A stretch of DNA of 64,000 bases, from contig NZ_CP079946.1 of assembly GCF_019968905.1 (NCBI RefSeq), positions 2,108,001-2,172,000 on the forward strand, in the 5' to 3' direction. Position 1 is the first letter of the stretch. The number at the start of each line of letters is the position of its first letter. Origin of the DNA: Corallococcus sp. EGB. Lineage in GTDB: Bacteria > Myxococcota > Myxococcia > Myxococcales > Myxococcaceae. Made by a program: the position numbers and the translations under genes. Positions 49,228-57,645 of the stretch are shown here, one piece after another. Below the pieces are notes generated by a model. The model did no database searches. It was not told where the DNA came from and saw only the letters and a program-made list of their open reading frames with translations.

Positions 49228-50583
49228 ATGTCTTTCCGGTGCAGGACTCGACGGCCCAAAGCTCGAACGCTGGCGCTCGCGTGGGTGGTCACCACGGGGT
49301 GTGCCAGCTCGCCCTATGACCGTGCCTGGGTGTCCTCGGAACTCGCGACGCTCGCGGCCCCGCTGGGGCCGGGCGTCACCGAGGCTCCCTCGTTGCCTCC
49401 GGGTGTCACGGACACCCTGCCGCTGGACGAGCGGACCGCCGTCGCGGTGGCGCTCTGGAACAGCGCCGCGCTCCAGTCCGACATGGCACAGCTCGGCGTC
49501 TCGCGAGCTGACCTGGCGGAGGCGGGGGCGCTCCCCAATCCGACGTTCTCGCTGTTGATGCCCGTGGGGCCCAGGACGCTGGAGACCTCGTTGCTGCTTC
49601 CCCTGTTCTCGCTCTGGCAGCGGCCCGCTCGCGTGGCGGCCGCGAAGGTCCAGGTGGAGCAGGTCGCGCGGGGACTCGTCCAGAACGGGCTGGATGTCGC
49701 GCGCGACGTCCGCCTGGCCCACTCGGACTGGGTGCGCTCGGAGGGACGCCGCGTGGCGCTGGAGGAGCTGGCGGCCTTGTGGGCGCACACCCGCGAGCTC
49801 GTCGAGGCACGACAGGCGGCGGGTGATGCCAGCCGGGTCGAGGTGGCCTCACTGAGGTCCGAGGCCTGGCTGGCGGAGGATGCCGCCCGGCGCTCACGGA
49901 CGGACGTGACCCTGGCCAGGGAGCGGTTGCGACTGTTGATGGGCGTGGCGCAGAGCCCGCTGTTCCAGACGGCCCCGCCGCTCGTCCCGCCGCGGGATGC
50001 ACGGGCACTGCGACCCCTTCCGGACCTGATCCAGCTCGCGCTCGCCGCGCGGCCCGACGTCCGCGCGGCGGAGCTGGGCATCGCCCTGGCGGGAGGACGG
50101 CTCGGCTGGGAGAAGACGCGCATCCTCCAGTTGATGGCGAGGCTGGACACCAAGCCCTCGACGACGGCGAGCGGTGAGCCCAAGGCCTTGTGGGTTCCCG
50201 GCGCGCAGCTCGAGGTGCCCATCTTCAACTGGAACCCTGGTGGAATCGGCCGCGCGGAGGCCGAGCTGATGCGCGCCTCCGCTCGTTATGTCCTGCTGCG
50301 ACAGCAGGTCTCCAACGAGGTCCTCACCGCGCGCGAGCTGGCGGTCCAGGCCTCGCAGTCACTGGAGGCCTTCGAAGCCAGCATCCTGCCTGCGCTGACC
50401 ACCGCGGGAGAGGGTGCGCGCAAGGCCTTCGACGCCGGTGACATCCCCTACCTCCAGGTGCTGGACGCGCTCCGCCGTCTGGCCGACGCGCGCCTCCGCG
50501 CCCTCGACCTCGAGGCGGATCTCCGCCGTGCACTTGCCCAACTGGACCGCGGTCTGGGCAAACAGGGAGTGGCCCATGAGTAG
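49228..50583 (+). CDS. TolC/CzcC-like outer-membrane efflux lipoprotein
   Basis: The 451-residue protein has a lipobox (VVTTGCASS) and the two-fold repeated helical structure of TolC-family channels: long coiled-coil helices such as VAALWNSAALQSDMAQLGVS-type starts, a PNPTFSLLMPVG strand and FDAGDIPYLQVLDALRRLAD at the end. It forms the outer-membrane duct of a tripartite exporter. The stop overlaps the ATG of the adaptor gene by eight bases. Operon order C-B-A and a divergent RR-HK pair suggest a CzcCBA/CusCBA-type heavy-metal exporter. Confidence 0.9.
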   Translation: MSFRCRTRRPKARTLALAWVVTTGCASSPYDRAWVSSELATLAAPLGPGVTEAPSLPPGVTDTLPLDERTAVAVALWNSAALQSDMAQLGVSRADLAEAGALPNPTFSLLMPVGPRTLETSLLLPLFSLWQRPARVAAAKVQVEQVARGLVQNGLDVARDVRLAHSDWVRSEGRRVALEELAALWAHTRELVEARQAAGDASRVEVASLRSEAWLAEDAARRSRTDVTLARERLRLLMGVAQSPLFQTAPPLVPPRDARALRPLPDLIQLALAARPDVRAAELGIALAGGRLGWEKTRILQLMARLDTKPSTTASGEPKALWVPGAQLEVPIFNWNPGGIGRAEAELMRASARYVLLRQQVSNEVLTARELAVQASQSLEAFEASILPALTTAGEGARKAFDAGDIPYLQVLDALRRLADARLRALDLEADLRRALAQLDRGLGKQGVAHE

Positions 50584-51754
50584 ACATCTCCGACTCACGC
50601 TCATCGCGAGCCTCGTCACCCTGAAGCTCGCGTGCCGGCCCGACAAGCCCGCGCCGATTCCTCCCGCTGCGAAGGTGAGCGCCCACGTGGCTGAGTCCGC
50701 GCTGGCGACAGTGACGCTCGTCCCCCAAGCCGAGGAGCGCCTGGCGTTGCGCGTCCAGAGCGTGGAGAAACGCAAGGCGGCGCGCAAGCAGGTGCTGGGC
50801 GGCGAGGTCGTCGTGCCCTCTGGCAGTGCCCTCGTGGTGACGGCGCCCGTGGCGGGTGGCGTCGTCGCGGAAGGCGCCGCGTCCGCGCTGCGTCCCGGAG
50901 CCGCTGTCAAGCGAGGCGACGTGTTGTTGAGGCTGGTGCCGCTCGCCACGGTGGACCGGGACCTCCATGCCCAGGCCCAGCGGACCGTGGAGAGCGCCCG
51001 TGCCCGTGACGAGGCCGCGGCGGCCCGGCTCGCTCGCGCGGAGCGCTTGCTGAAGGATGGCGCGGGCACCGAGCGGGCGGTGGAAGAGGCTCGCGCGGAC
51101 CGGGCCGTGGCCCGGTCGGAGCTCCAGGCGGCGAACGCGCGGTTGGCGCTGGTGGGGCGCTCGCCGCTCGAATCGGACGTCAGCCTGCGCATCCGCGCGC
51201 CGCGCGACGGCGTCCTGCGACAGGTGTCGTTCGCACCCGGGCAGTCCGTCACGGCGGGAGCTCCGCTGTTCGAGGTGGTGGGCACCACGGCGAACTGGGT
51301 GCGCGTGTCGCTCTTCGTCGACGAGGCCCACCGCGTGAAGGCGGACGTCCCCGTGCGCGTGCACGCGCTCCTCACGGGCAGGGATGACGGGGTGGAGGCG
51401 CTGCCGGTGCTGGGGCCTCCCAGCGCGGACCCCATCGCCGCCACGGTGGACCGCTTCTACGAGCTGCCCGCGTCGGTGAGCCTGGCGCCGGGGCAGCGCG
51501 TCGGGGTGTCGCTGCAACTGGGCGATGACGCGGAGGTCCTCGCCGTGCCGTCGTCGGCGGTCGTCTACGACGCGCTGGGGGGAGCCTGGGTGTACGTGCG
51601 GCAGCAGGAGCACGTGTACACGCGCAGCCGCGTCGACGTCATGCGCCAGGAGGGGGCGGATTCGTTGCTCTCGCGGGGGCCGCCGGCGGGCACCTCGGTC
51701 GTGGCCGTGGGAGCGGCGGAGTTGTTCGGGACGGAGTTCGGTGCTGGCCACTGA
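50576..51754 (+). CDS. RND efflux membrane-fusion (adaptor) lipoprotein, CzcB-like
   Basis: The 392-residue adaptor has a lipobox (TLKLACRP), a split biotinyl-lipoyl domain (LVVTAPVAGGVVAEGA ... IRAPRDGVLRQVSFAPGQSV), an alpha-hairpin of about 60 residues (RTVESARARDEAAAARLARA), and beta-barrel and membrane-proximal domains. It links the inner-membrane RND pump to the TolC-like channel. GGGAG upstream of its ATG and the eight-base overlap with the channel gene show coupling. No His/Met-rich N-terminus, as in metal-specific CusB, is obvious, so the substrate could also be organic. Confidence 0.9.
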   Translation: MSRHLRLTLIASLVTLKLACRPDKPAPIPPAAKVSAHVAESALATVTLVPQAEERLALRVQSVEKRKAARKQVLGGEVVVPSGSALVVTAPVAGGVVAEGAASALRPGAAVKRGDVLLRLVPLATVDRDLHAQAQRTVESARARDEAAAARLARAERLLKDGAGTERAVEEARADRAVARSELQAANARLALVGRSPLESDVSLRIRAPRDGVLRQVSFAPGQSVTAGAPLFEVVGTTANWVRVSLFVDEAHRVKADVPVRVHALLTGRDDGVEALPVLGPPSADPIAATVDRFYELPASVSLAPGQRVGVSLQLGDDAEVLAVPSSAVVYDALGGAWVYVRQQEHVYTRSRVDVMRQEGADSLLSRGPPAGTSVVAVGAAELFGTEFGAGH

Positions 51755-51772
51755 TGGAGACCTGACCTCGAC

Positions 51773-54700
51773 ATGCGCTCGCTCATCGCCGCCTGCCTGA
51801 ACCATCGCCTCGTCCCCATCGCCGCCGCGGTCCTGCTGCTCCTCATGGGCTACGCGAGCCTGCGCGACATGCCGCTCGACGTGTTTCCCGAGTTCGCGCC
51901 GCCCCTGGTCGAAATCCAGACGGAGGTCCCCGGGCTCTCCAGCCTGGAGGTGGAGAAGCTCATCACCACGCCGCTGGAGAATGGCCTCGCGGGCGTGCCG
52001 GCGCTCAAGACGATGCGCTCCAAGTCCGTGCTCGGCCTCTCGTCGGTGGTGCTCATCTTTGAGCGGGGCTCGGACCTGTTCCGGGCGCGGCAGCTGGTGC
52101 AGGAGCGGTTGGCGCGGCTGGCCCCCACGCTGCCCGCAGTCTCCCGCCCGCCGGTGATGCTCTCACCCGTGTCGGCGACGAGCCGCGTCCTCAAGGTGGG
52201 CCTCGTCTCCGACACCCTGGACCGGATGGCGCTGTCGGAGGTCGCCCGGTGGACGCTGCGTCCTCGTCTGATGAGCATTCCGGGCGTGGCGAACGTCGCC
52301 ATCTGGGGCCAGCGGGACAGGCAGTTTCAGGTGAAGGTCGACCCCGAGCGGCTGCGCGCCGCGAACGTCCGCCTGGACGACGTCCTCCGCGTGGCGAGGG
52401 AAGCGAGCCTCCCGTCCTCGGGCGGCTTCGTCGACACGCCCAATCAGCGGCTCGCCGTGAGCCTCTCGGCGGACACCCCACTGGAGGCCTTGAAGGAGGT
52501 CCCCGTGGCCTTCCGCAATGGCGCCTCCATCCGGCTCGCGGACGTGGCCACGGTGCAGGAGGGGCATCCACCGCCCATCGGCGAGGGCATCGTCGATGAC
52601 GCGCCGGGCATCCTCCTCATCGTGGAGAAGCAGCCCTGGGGCAACACGCTGGAGGTCACCGCGCAGGTGGAGGCCGCGCTGGAGCAGATGCGTCCCGCGC
52701 TCCAGGGCGTCACCCTGGTGCCGGGCATCTTCCGGCCCGCGACGTTCATCGAAAAGGCGGTGGGCAACCTCCGGCACGCGGTGCTGCTCGGCTGCATCAT
52801 GGTCATCATCGTCCTGTTCGTCTTCCTCCAGGACGTCCGGACCGCCGCCATCAGTCTCGTCGCGATTCCCCTCTCCCTGGTGGGCGCCGTCGTCGCCCTG
52901 CGACTGGTGGGGGCGACCCTCGACACCATGGTGCTCGCGGGGCTGGTGCTCGCCCTGGGCGAGGTGGTGGACGACGCCATCATCGACGTGGAGAACGTGC
53001 AGCGGCGGCTGGCGGAGAACCGGAAGCTGGGCAGTCCTCGCTCCGTCTTCGAGGTGGTCCTCGAGGGCTCCATGGAGGTCCGCAGCGCGGTCGTCTATGC
53101 GACGGTGATTGTCGTCTTCGTCTTCCTGCCGGTCTTCCTCCTGGAGGGAGTCAGTGGCGCGTTCTTCCGGCCACTCGCGGTGGCGTATGTCCTGGCGGTG
53201 GGCGCGTCGATGGTGGTCGCGCTGACGGTGACGCCGGTGCTGTGTCTGCTGTTCTTGAAGAACCATCAGGAGAAGCCGCCCCGGCTCGCGGGATGGCTGC
53301 GCTCACGCATCAGCCCCATTGTCGCGTGGGGGATGGACCGCCCTCGACTGGTGGTGCGGACCGTGCTGGCGGTGCTGGCGGTGGGCGGGGGGATGGCGGC
53401 GCTGTTGGGAGAGGGCTTCCTGCCTCACTTCCAGGAGTCGGACTTCCTCATGCACTGGGTGGCGAAGCCGGGGACGTCTGGGGATGCCGTCCTGCGCACG
53501 GCCCTGCGCGCCAGCACGGAGCTGCGAGCCATCCCCGGGGTCCGTCACTTCGGCGCGCACATCGGCCGCGCGGAGGTGGCGGACGAGGTGGTGGGCCCCA
53601 ACTTCGCGGAGCTGTGGATCAGCCTGGACGAGGTCGACGACTACACGGGGACGGTGCGGCGCATCAACGAGGTGGTGGAGGGCTATCCCGGCCTCTACCG
53701 CGACGTGCAGACGTACCTTCAGGAGCGCATCAAGGAGGTGCTCAGCGGAGCCGGTGGGTCCATCGTGGTGCGCTCCTTCGGCCCCGACCTGGACACGCTG
53801 CGCTCCAAGGCCCGCGTCATCGAAGCGAAGCTCCGGACGATTCCCGGCGTGGTGAACCTCAAGGTGGAGCCCCAGGTGCTGGTGCCCCAGATTCAGGTCC
53901 GGCTCGAACCGGAGGCGGGGCGGAGGCTGGGCCTGACTCCGGGTGACGTGCAGCGCGCGGTGGCCACGCTGCTGCAAGGTACGAAGGTGGGCGAGGTGTA
54001 CCAGGAAGAGCGCACCCTGGACGTCGTCGTGTGGGGCGAGGACTTCCTGCGCCAGGACGTCGCCGCCGTGAAGGCGCTGCGTCTGGTGGCCCCCACCTCG
54101 GGCATGCCATACCGACTGGGTGACGTGGCCAGGGTGGAGCTGGTCTCCGTGCCCAACATCGTCCAGCACGAGGGCGCTTCCCGCCGGCTGGACATCACCT
54201 GCGACGCCCAGGGCCGGGCGCTGGGCGCGGTGGTGACCGACATCCAGGCCGCCATCGCTGACATCGACTGGCCCACGGGCCACCATGCTGAGGTGCTGGG
54301 GGAGTACGCCGAGCGGCAGGGTGCACGGACGCGCCTGCTGGCCTTCTCCCTCCTTGCGGTGCTGGGCATCGCCCTGGTGCTCTACCTGGACTTCCAGTCC
54401 CTCCGCCTCGTCGCCTTCACGCTGGGGACGTTGCCCTTCGCGCTCGTGGGTGGGGTCGTGGGGGTGCTGCTGACCGGAGGAGTGGTCTCCCTGGGCTCAC
54501 TGGTCGGCTTCGTCACGGTGCTGGGCGTCGCGGCCCGCAACGGCATCCTTCTGGTGAGCCACTACCGACACCTCGAGTCCAGTGAAGGCGTCCCGTTCGG
54601 TGGGGAGCTGGTCCTCCGCGCCACGCTGGAGCGCCTTCAGCCCATGGCGATGACGACGCTGACGACGGCCCTGGCCCTGATGCCACTCGTCGCTGGAGGT

Positions 54701-54847
54701 CTGAAGCCCGGTCAGGAAATCGAACACCCAATGGCGGTCGTCATCCTCGGAGGCCTGGTCTCCTCCGCGGTGTTGAACGTGCTGCTGGTGCCCTCCCTGT
54801 ATCTGCGCTTCGGGCGCGGGACACGCGCGGTGCGCGGGGAGGCCTGA
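51773..54847 (+). CDS. RND-family efflux transporter, heavy-metal (CzcA/CusA) type
   Basis: The 1024-residue pump has twelve predicted membrane segments and two large periplasmic loops. Its opening matches HME-RND pumps ([20 protein letters not shown] then [20 protein letters not shown]), as does its TM4 region ([19 protein letters not shown]). That region carries the proton-relay Asp residues but differs from the DGAVVMVEN of Czc/Cus pumps, so ion specificity is unclear. It starts 18 bases after the adaptor gene. With the channel and adaptor it forms a full tripartite exporter, probably controlled by the divergent two-component system. Confidence 0.92.
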   Translation: MRSLIAACLNHRLVPIAAAVLLLLMGYASLRDMPLDVFPEFAPPLVEIQTEVPGLSSLEVEKLITTPLENGLAGVPALKTMRSKSVLGLSSVVLIFERGSDLFRARQLVQERLARLAPTLPAVSRPPVMLSPVSATSRVLKVGLVSDTLDRMALSEVARWTLRPRLMSIPGVANVAIWGQRDRQFQVKVDPERLRAANVRLDDVLRVAREASLPSSGGFVDTPNQRLAVSLSADTPLEALKEVPVAFRNGASIRLADVATVQEGHPPPIGEGIVDDAPGILLIVEKQPWGNTLEVTAQVEAALEQMRPALQGVTLVPGIFRPATFIEKAVGNLRHAVLLGCIMVIIVLFVFLQDVRTAAISLVAIPLSLVGAVVALRLVGATLDTMVLAGLVLALGEVVDDAIIDVENVQRRLAENRKLGSPRSVFEVVLEGSMEVRSAVVYATVIVVFVFLPVFLLEGVSGAFFRPLAVAYVLAVGASMVVALTVTPVLCLLFLKNHQEKPPRLAGWLRSRISPIVAWGMDRPRLVVRTVLAVLAVGGGMAALLGEGFLPHFQESDFLMHWVAKPGTSGDAVLRTALRASTELRAIPGVRHFGAHIGRAEVADEVVGPNFAELWISLDEVDDYTGTVRRINEVVEGYPGLYRDVQTYLQERIKEVLSGAGGSIVVRSFGPDLDTLRSKARVIEAKLRTIPGVVNLKVEPQVLVPQIQVRLEPEAGRRLGLTPGDVQRAVATLLQGTKVGEVYQEERTLDVVVWGEDFLRQDVAAVKALRLVAPTSGMPYRLGDVARVELVSVPNIVQHEGASRRLDITCDAQGRALGAVVTDIQAAIADIDWPTGHHAEVLGEYAERQGARTRLLAFSLLAVLGIALVLYLDFQSLRLVAFTLGTLPFALVGGVVGVLLTGGVVSLGSLVGFVTVLGVAARNGILLVSHYRHLESSEGVPFGGELVLRATLERLQPMAMTTLTTALALMPLVAGGLKPGQEIEHPMAVVILGGLVSSAVLNVLLVPSLYLRFGRGTRAVRGEA

Positions 54848-54927
54848 ACGGCCGTGGGGCTTCCCGCCTGGGGCAGGGCAGGGCTGGGAGTGCGTCGTGA
54901 AGCGCACCCCCTGGCGCTGGGGGGCTC

Positions 54928-54985
54928 CTACTTCGCTTCCACCAGGTCGGACACCGTCTCCGCCTCTTCGTGGGTGTCCACTGTA
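54928..54985 (-). pseudogene. C-terminal coding remnant next to the second 23-bp repeat
   Basis: The minus frame leaving the repeat reads VDTHEEAETVSDLVEAK and stops at 54928. It looks like the natural end of a protein, but nothing coding continues upstream across the repeat. The assignment is weak because the frame is short. Confidence 0.25.
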
Positions 54986-54998
54986 GCGGATCATGCCC
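54976..54998 (+). repeat. 23-bp repeat, copy 2
   Basis: GTCCACTG, T, AGCGGATCA, T, GCCC: 21 of 23 bases match the copy at 38397-38419. It lies 71 bases before the WD40 gene, at the end of a truncated minus-strand frame. Confidence 0.5.
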
Positions 54999-55068
54999 AG
55001 CCCTCCCTGGTTGCCTCTGTGGCGTCTGCGCTGGGACTCCGGGACATGTTCTGTCACAAGGATGGCCT

Positions 55069-57558
55069 ATGAACCCGTCCGACTTGACTCGCGAGGCCCT
55101 CTCCGACTTCTTCGTGCTCGAGCGTCTTTTCAAAGAGCAGGGCCTGGACGCGCTCCAGCGCGCGCTGGAGCGACTGCTGGGGCAAGTGCCGGCGGCGAGC
55201 GAGGCCCCGCCGGACGGCCCCCGCCTGAACGACACGAGGGCGCTTCGGGTGCTCCTGCGCGCCCTGGCGATTGACGCAGCCTTCCTCCGCGCCCATCCCG
55301 AAGCGCTCTTCCAGTGCCTCTACAACCGGCTGCGCTGGTTCGACGCGCCCGACGCTGCACAGCACTTCACCCCGGAGAGCCGAGGTCCTTGGAGCGACCC
55401 TGCGTCCCAAGTGTGGCGCCTCGCGGAGCATTGGCGACGGCAGTGGGAGTCCCGCTCAAGTTCCCCGTGGGTGGAGTCCCTGAGGCCGCTCCCGGGGCCG
55501 CTTATGGGCGAGGACCGGTTTCTTGCCCACGACGCCCGTGTGTTGTGCGTGGCCTTCAGTCCCTCCGGGGCGAAGGTGGCGACAGGCACCCAGGGGAGCC
55601 ATGACACCGTGCACATCTGGGACGTGGCCACCGGCACCCGCCTTCAGGGTCTGGCCCACGGCTTTGACGTCCGGAGCGTCGCATGGAGTCCGGATGGGAC
55701 GAAGCTGGCCTCCGGGGCCCGCAGCCACGATGCGTGCATTTGGGACGCGGAGACTGGAGCCTTGTTGCACTCCCTCACCCGCCAGGAAGGACAGGTCACG
55801 TCGGTGGCCTTCAGCCCGGACGGGCGCACGGTGGCCGCGGCAAATCTGGGCTGGAGGGTGAGGCTCATCGACGTCGCAACCGGCGAGGTGGCACAAACGC
55901 TTGTCGGTCATGAGCAGTCGGTATTGAGCGTTGCCTTCCACCCCTCAGGCCGCTGGCTGGCCACGGGCGCTTCGGACAATACCGTACGTGTTTGGGACGT
56001 GGCGACAGGCGATCAGGTGGCCCGAGTTCCCACCACCTCCTCCGTCAACTCCGTGGCCTTCAGTCCGGACGGTGCGTGGCTCGCACTCGCGGACGTGGAC
56101 GGCGTGGTGCGGGTGAAGACGGAGGACTGGACGCGAGTGCCCGGCGCGACCGGAACAGGCCCATGCTCCTCGCTGGCTTGGTTGGACAGCTCCCGGCTGG
56201 GCATGGACTCCGTCAATCGCGTGGAGGTGCTGGACGTCACGAGCGGCGCCGTGTCGCGGGCCCGCCCCTATTTGCACGATGCGCATGGGAGGACGGTGGC
56301 GTTTCACCCCGACGGCGAGCACTTCGCCCTCACCGCATCCGATGGACGGTTGCTCATCGGCGACCTGAAGGAGGACCCTTCCCCGGCGTTGCTCGCCGAG
56401 CAGAACCGCACCAGGTCCCTGTGGGGTAGCGCCGAGGGGCTGCTTGCCTTCGCTCGGCAGAAGAGGGGCTTGCAAGTGCAGGTGATTGGCGCCGACGGGC
56501 GCGCGAGCACCGCGCCCGATGAGTACCGCGCCGTCCCTCTGGCGCCTTGGAAGGTGAGCCCTGACAATGCAGTTTTCGCCTGCCCCTTGATGCAGCTTGG
56601 CGATCGCCCGCCCTTCCACCCGGGAGTCCAACTCTTCGATGCTCGGACTCTCGCGCCCACGCACACGCTGACGGCGCCCGCCAAGGACGTGCCAGACACG
56701 AAGAGCATCTCCACGAAGGCGCTGCCGCTGGATTTCTCTCCCGACGGGCAACTGTTGGCGGCTGCCCTCCACGAAGGAGCGGTGCATGTGTGGCGCGTGA
56801 AGGATGGGGCCCTGCTCCACCGACTCCAATGTCCACGGGGCCCTGTATCCAGTGTGGAATTCACGCCCGACGGCGCATTCGTGGTGTCTGTCCACGAGCA
56901 GGACTCACTGCTGCTGCTCCATGACGTACAGGGCGGAGCTCGCACCCTCGAGTCTCAGGTGGTGATGGACCCCGCCATCGCCTATGCCGCTGCGGCCGAC
57001 GCTCCTTGTATCGCCGTCGGCCGCCGAGGCGGAGAGGTCGCACTCTTCGACCTGCCCTCAGGCACCGAGCGGGTTCTGCACGTCGGGGCATCTCCGGTGA
57101 TTGCGGTGGGGCTCTCCGCGAGCGGTGGAGTCGTCGCGGCCAGCTGCGTGGATGAGCGAGTGCGCGTATTCGACTCGCGCACGGGCGCGCTTCGATACGA
57201 ACTCCTACATCCCGCTGCCGCCTTCCCGGTGGCGTTGAGCGATGAGGTGCTGGTTACGCAAGCCGACGACCAGCGCACGCGCTTCTTCGACCTCGCCACG
57301 GGCGCGCAGCGCGCGGAGTTGGACGGGTGCGCGGTGCCCGAGGACGTGGTGCGCCGGCGGTACTGGGAGGCGCTGGGCGAGGGGCCCGTTGCCTTCCACC
57401 GCCAGCTGGAGCCCGCGCCCTTCGCCCACTTCCAGGACGAGATGGAGGAGGTGCTCATCCTCCAGGAGGGAGTCGTCCTGGGGCGCGGGAGAGCCGAGCA
57501 GGACTTCTTGTATGTGTTGAAGCTGCACGAGCCAGCGCTGCTACCGGCCATTCGCTGA
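55069..57558 (+). CDS. WD40 repeat protein with STAND-like N-terminal helical region
   Basis: The 829-residue protein has a helical N-terminus of about 140 residues, with FQCLYNRLRWFDAPDAAQHF, a block like that preceding WD40 blades in bacterial STAND and kinase-associated proteins. No ATPase or kinase domain is present. From about residue 150 there are about twelve WD40-like blades (AFSPSGAKVATGTQGSHDTV, HIWDVATG; AFHPSGRWLATGASDNTVRV, WDVATG), enough for two propellers. AAGGATGG lies just before the ATG. It is probably a cytoplasmic scaffold; partners are unknown. A very different last blade ends in an acidic segment (FQDEMEEVLILQEGV). Confidence 0.88.
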   Translation: MNPSDLTREALSDFFVLERLFKEQGLDALQRALERLLGQVPAASEAPPDGPRLNDTRALRVLLRALAIDAAFLRAHPEALFQCLYNRLRWFDAPDAAQHFTPESRGPWSDPASQVWRLAEHWRRQWESRSSSPWVESLRPLPGPLMGEDRFLAHDARVLCVAFSPSGAKVATGTQGSHDTVHIWDVATGTRLQGLAHGFDVRSVAWSPDGTKLASGARSHDACIWDAETGALLHSLTRQEGQVTSVAFSPDGRTVAAANLGWRVRLIDVATGEVAQTLVGHEQSVLSVAFHPSGRWLATGASDNTVRVWDVATGDQVARVPTTSSVNSVAFSPDGAWLALADVDGVVRVKTEDWTRVPGATGTGPCSSLAWLDSSRLGMDSVNRVEVLDVTSGAVSRARPYLHDAHGRTVAFHPDGEHFALTASDGRLLIGDLKEDPSPALLAEQNRTRSLWGSAEGLLAFARQKRGLQVQVIGADGRASTAPDEYRAVPLAPWKVSPDNAVFACPLMQLGDRPPFHPGVQLFDARTLAPTHTLTAPAKDVPDTKSISTKALPLDFSPDGQLLAAALHEGAVHVWRVKDGALLHRLQCPRGPVSSVEFTPDGAFVVSVHEQDSLLLLHDVQGGARTLESQVVMDPAIAYAAAADAPCIAVGRRGGEVALFDLPSGTERVLHVGASPVIAVGLSASGGVVAASCVDERVRVFDSRTGALRYELLHPAAAFPVALSDEVLVTQADDQRTRFFDLATGAQRAELDGCAVPEDVVRRRYWEALGEGPVAFHRQLEPAPFAHFQDEMEEVLILQEGVVLGRGRAEQDFLYVLKLHEPALLPAIR

Positions 57559-57585
57559 GGCTCGTTCGGGCCTTCGGCCTGGTTT

Positions 57586-57620
57586 GGACCCGTCGTCTGC
57601 CTGGGGGCGCCGACGGGTCC
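57586..57620. terminator. inverted repeat between convergent genes, candidate bidirectional terminator
   Basis: GGACCCGTCG at 57586-57595 and CGACGGGTCC at 57611-57620 form a perfect ten-base stem with a 15-base loop. It lies between the ends of the WD40 gene and the convergent DUF5916 gene. No T-tract is present on either side. Confidence 0.5.
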
Positions 57621-57645
57621 CAGCGCTCGCTTTTCCCGGCGCGCG

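Noticed and set aside
52163..53266. 367-codon minus-strand frame rich in His and Asp
   Set aside because: It is a shadow of the RND pump gene; the composition reflects reverse-complemented GC-rich codons.
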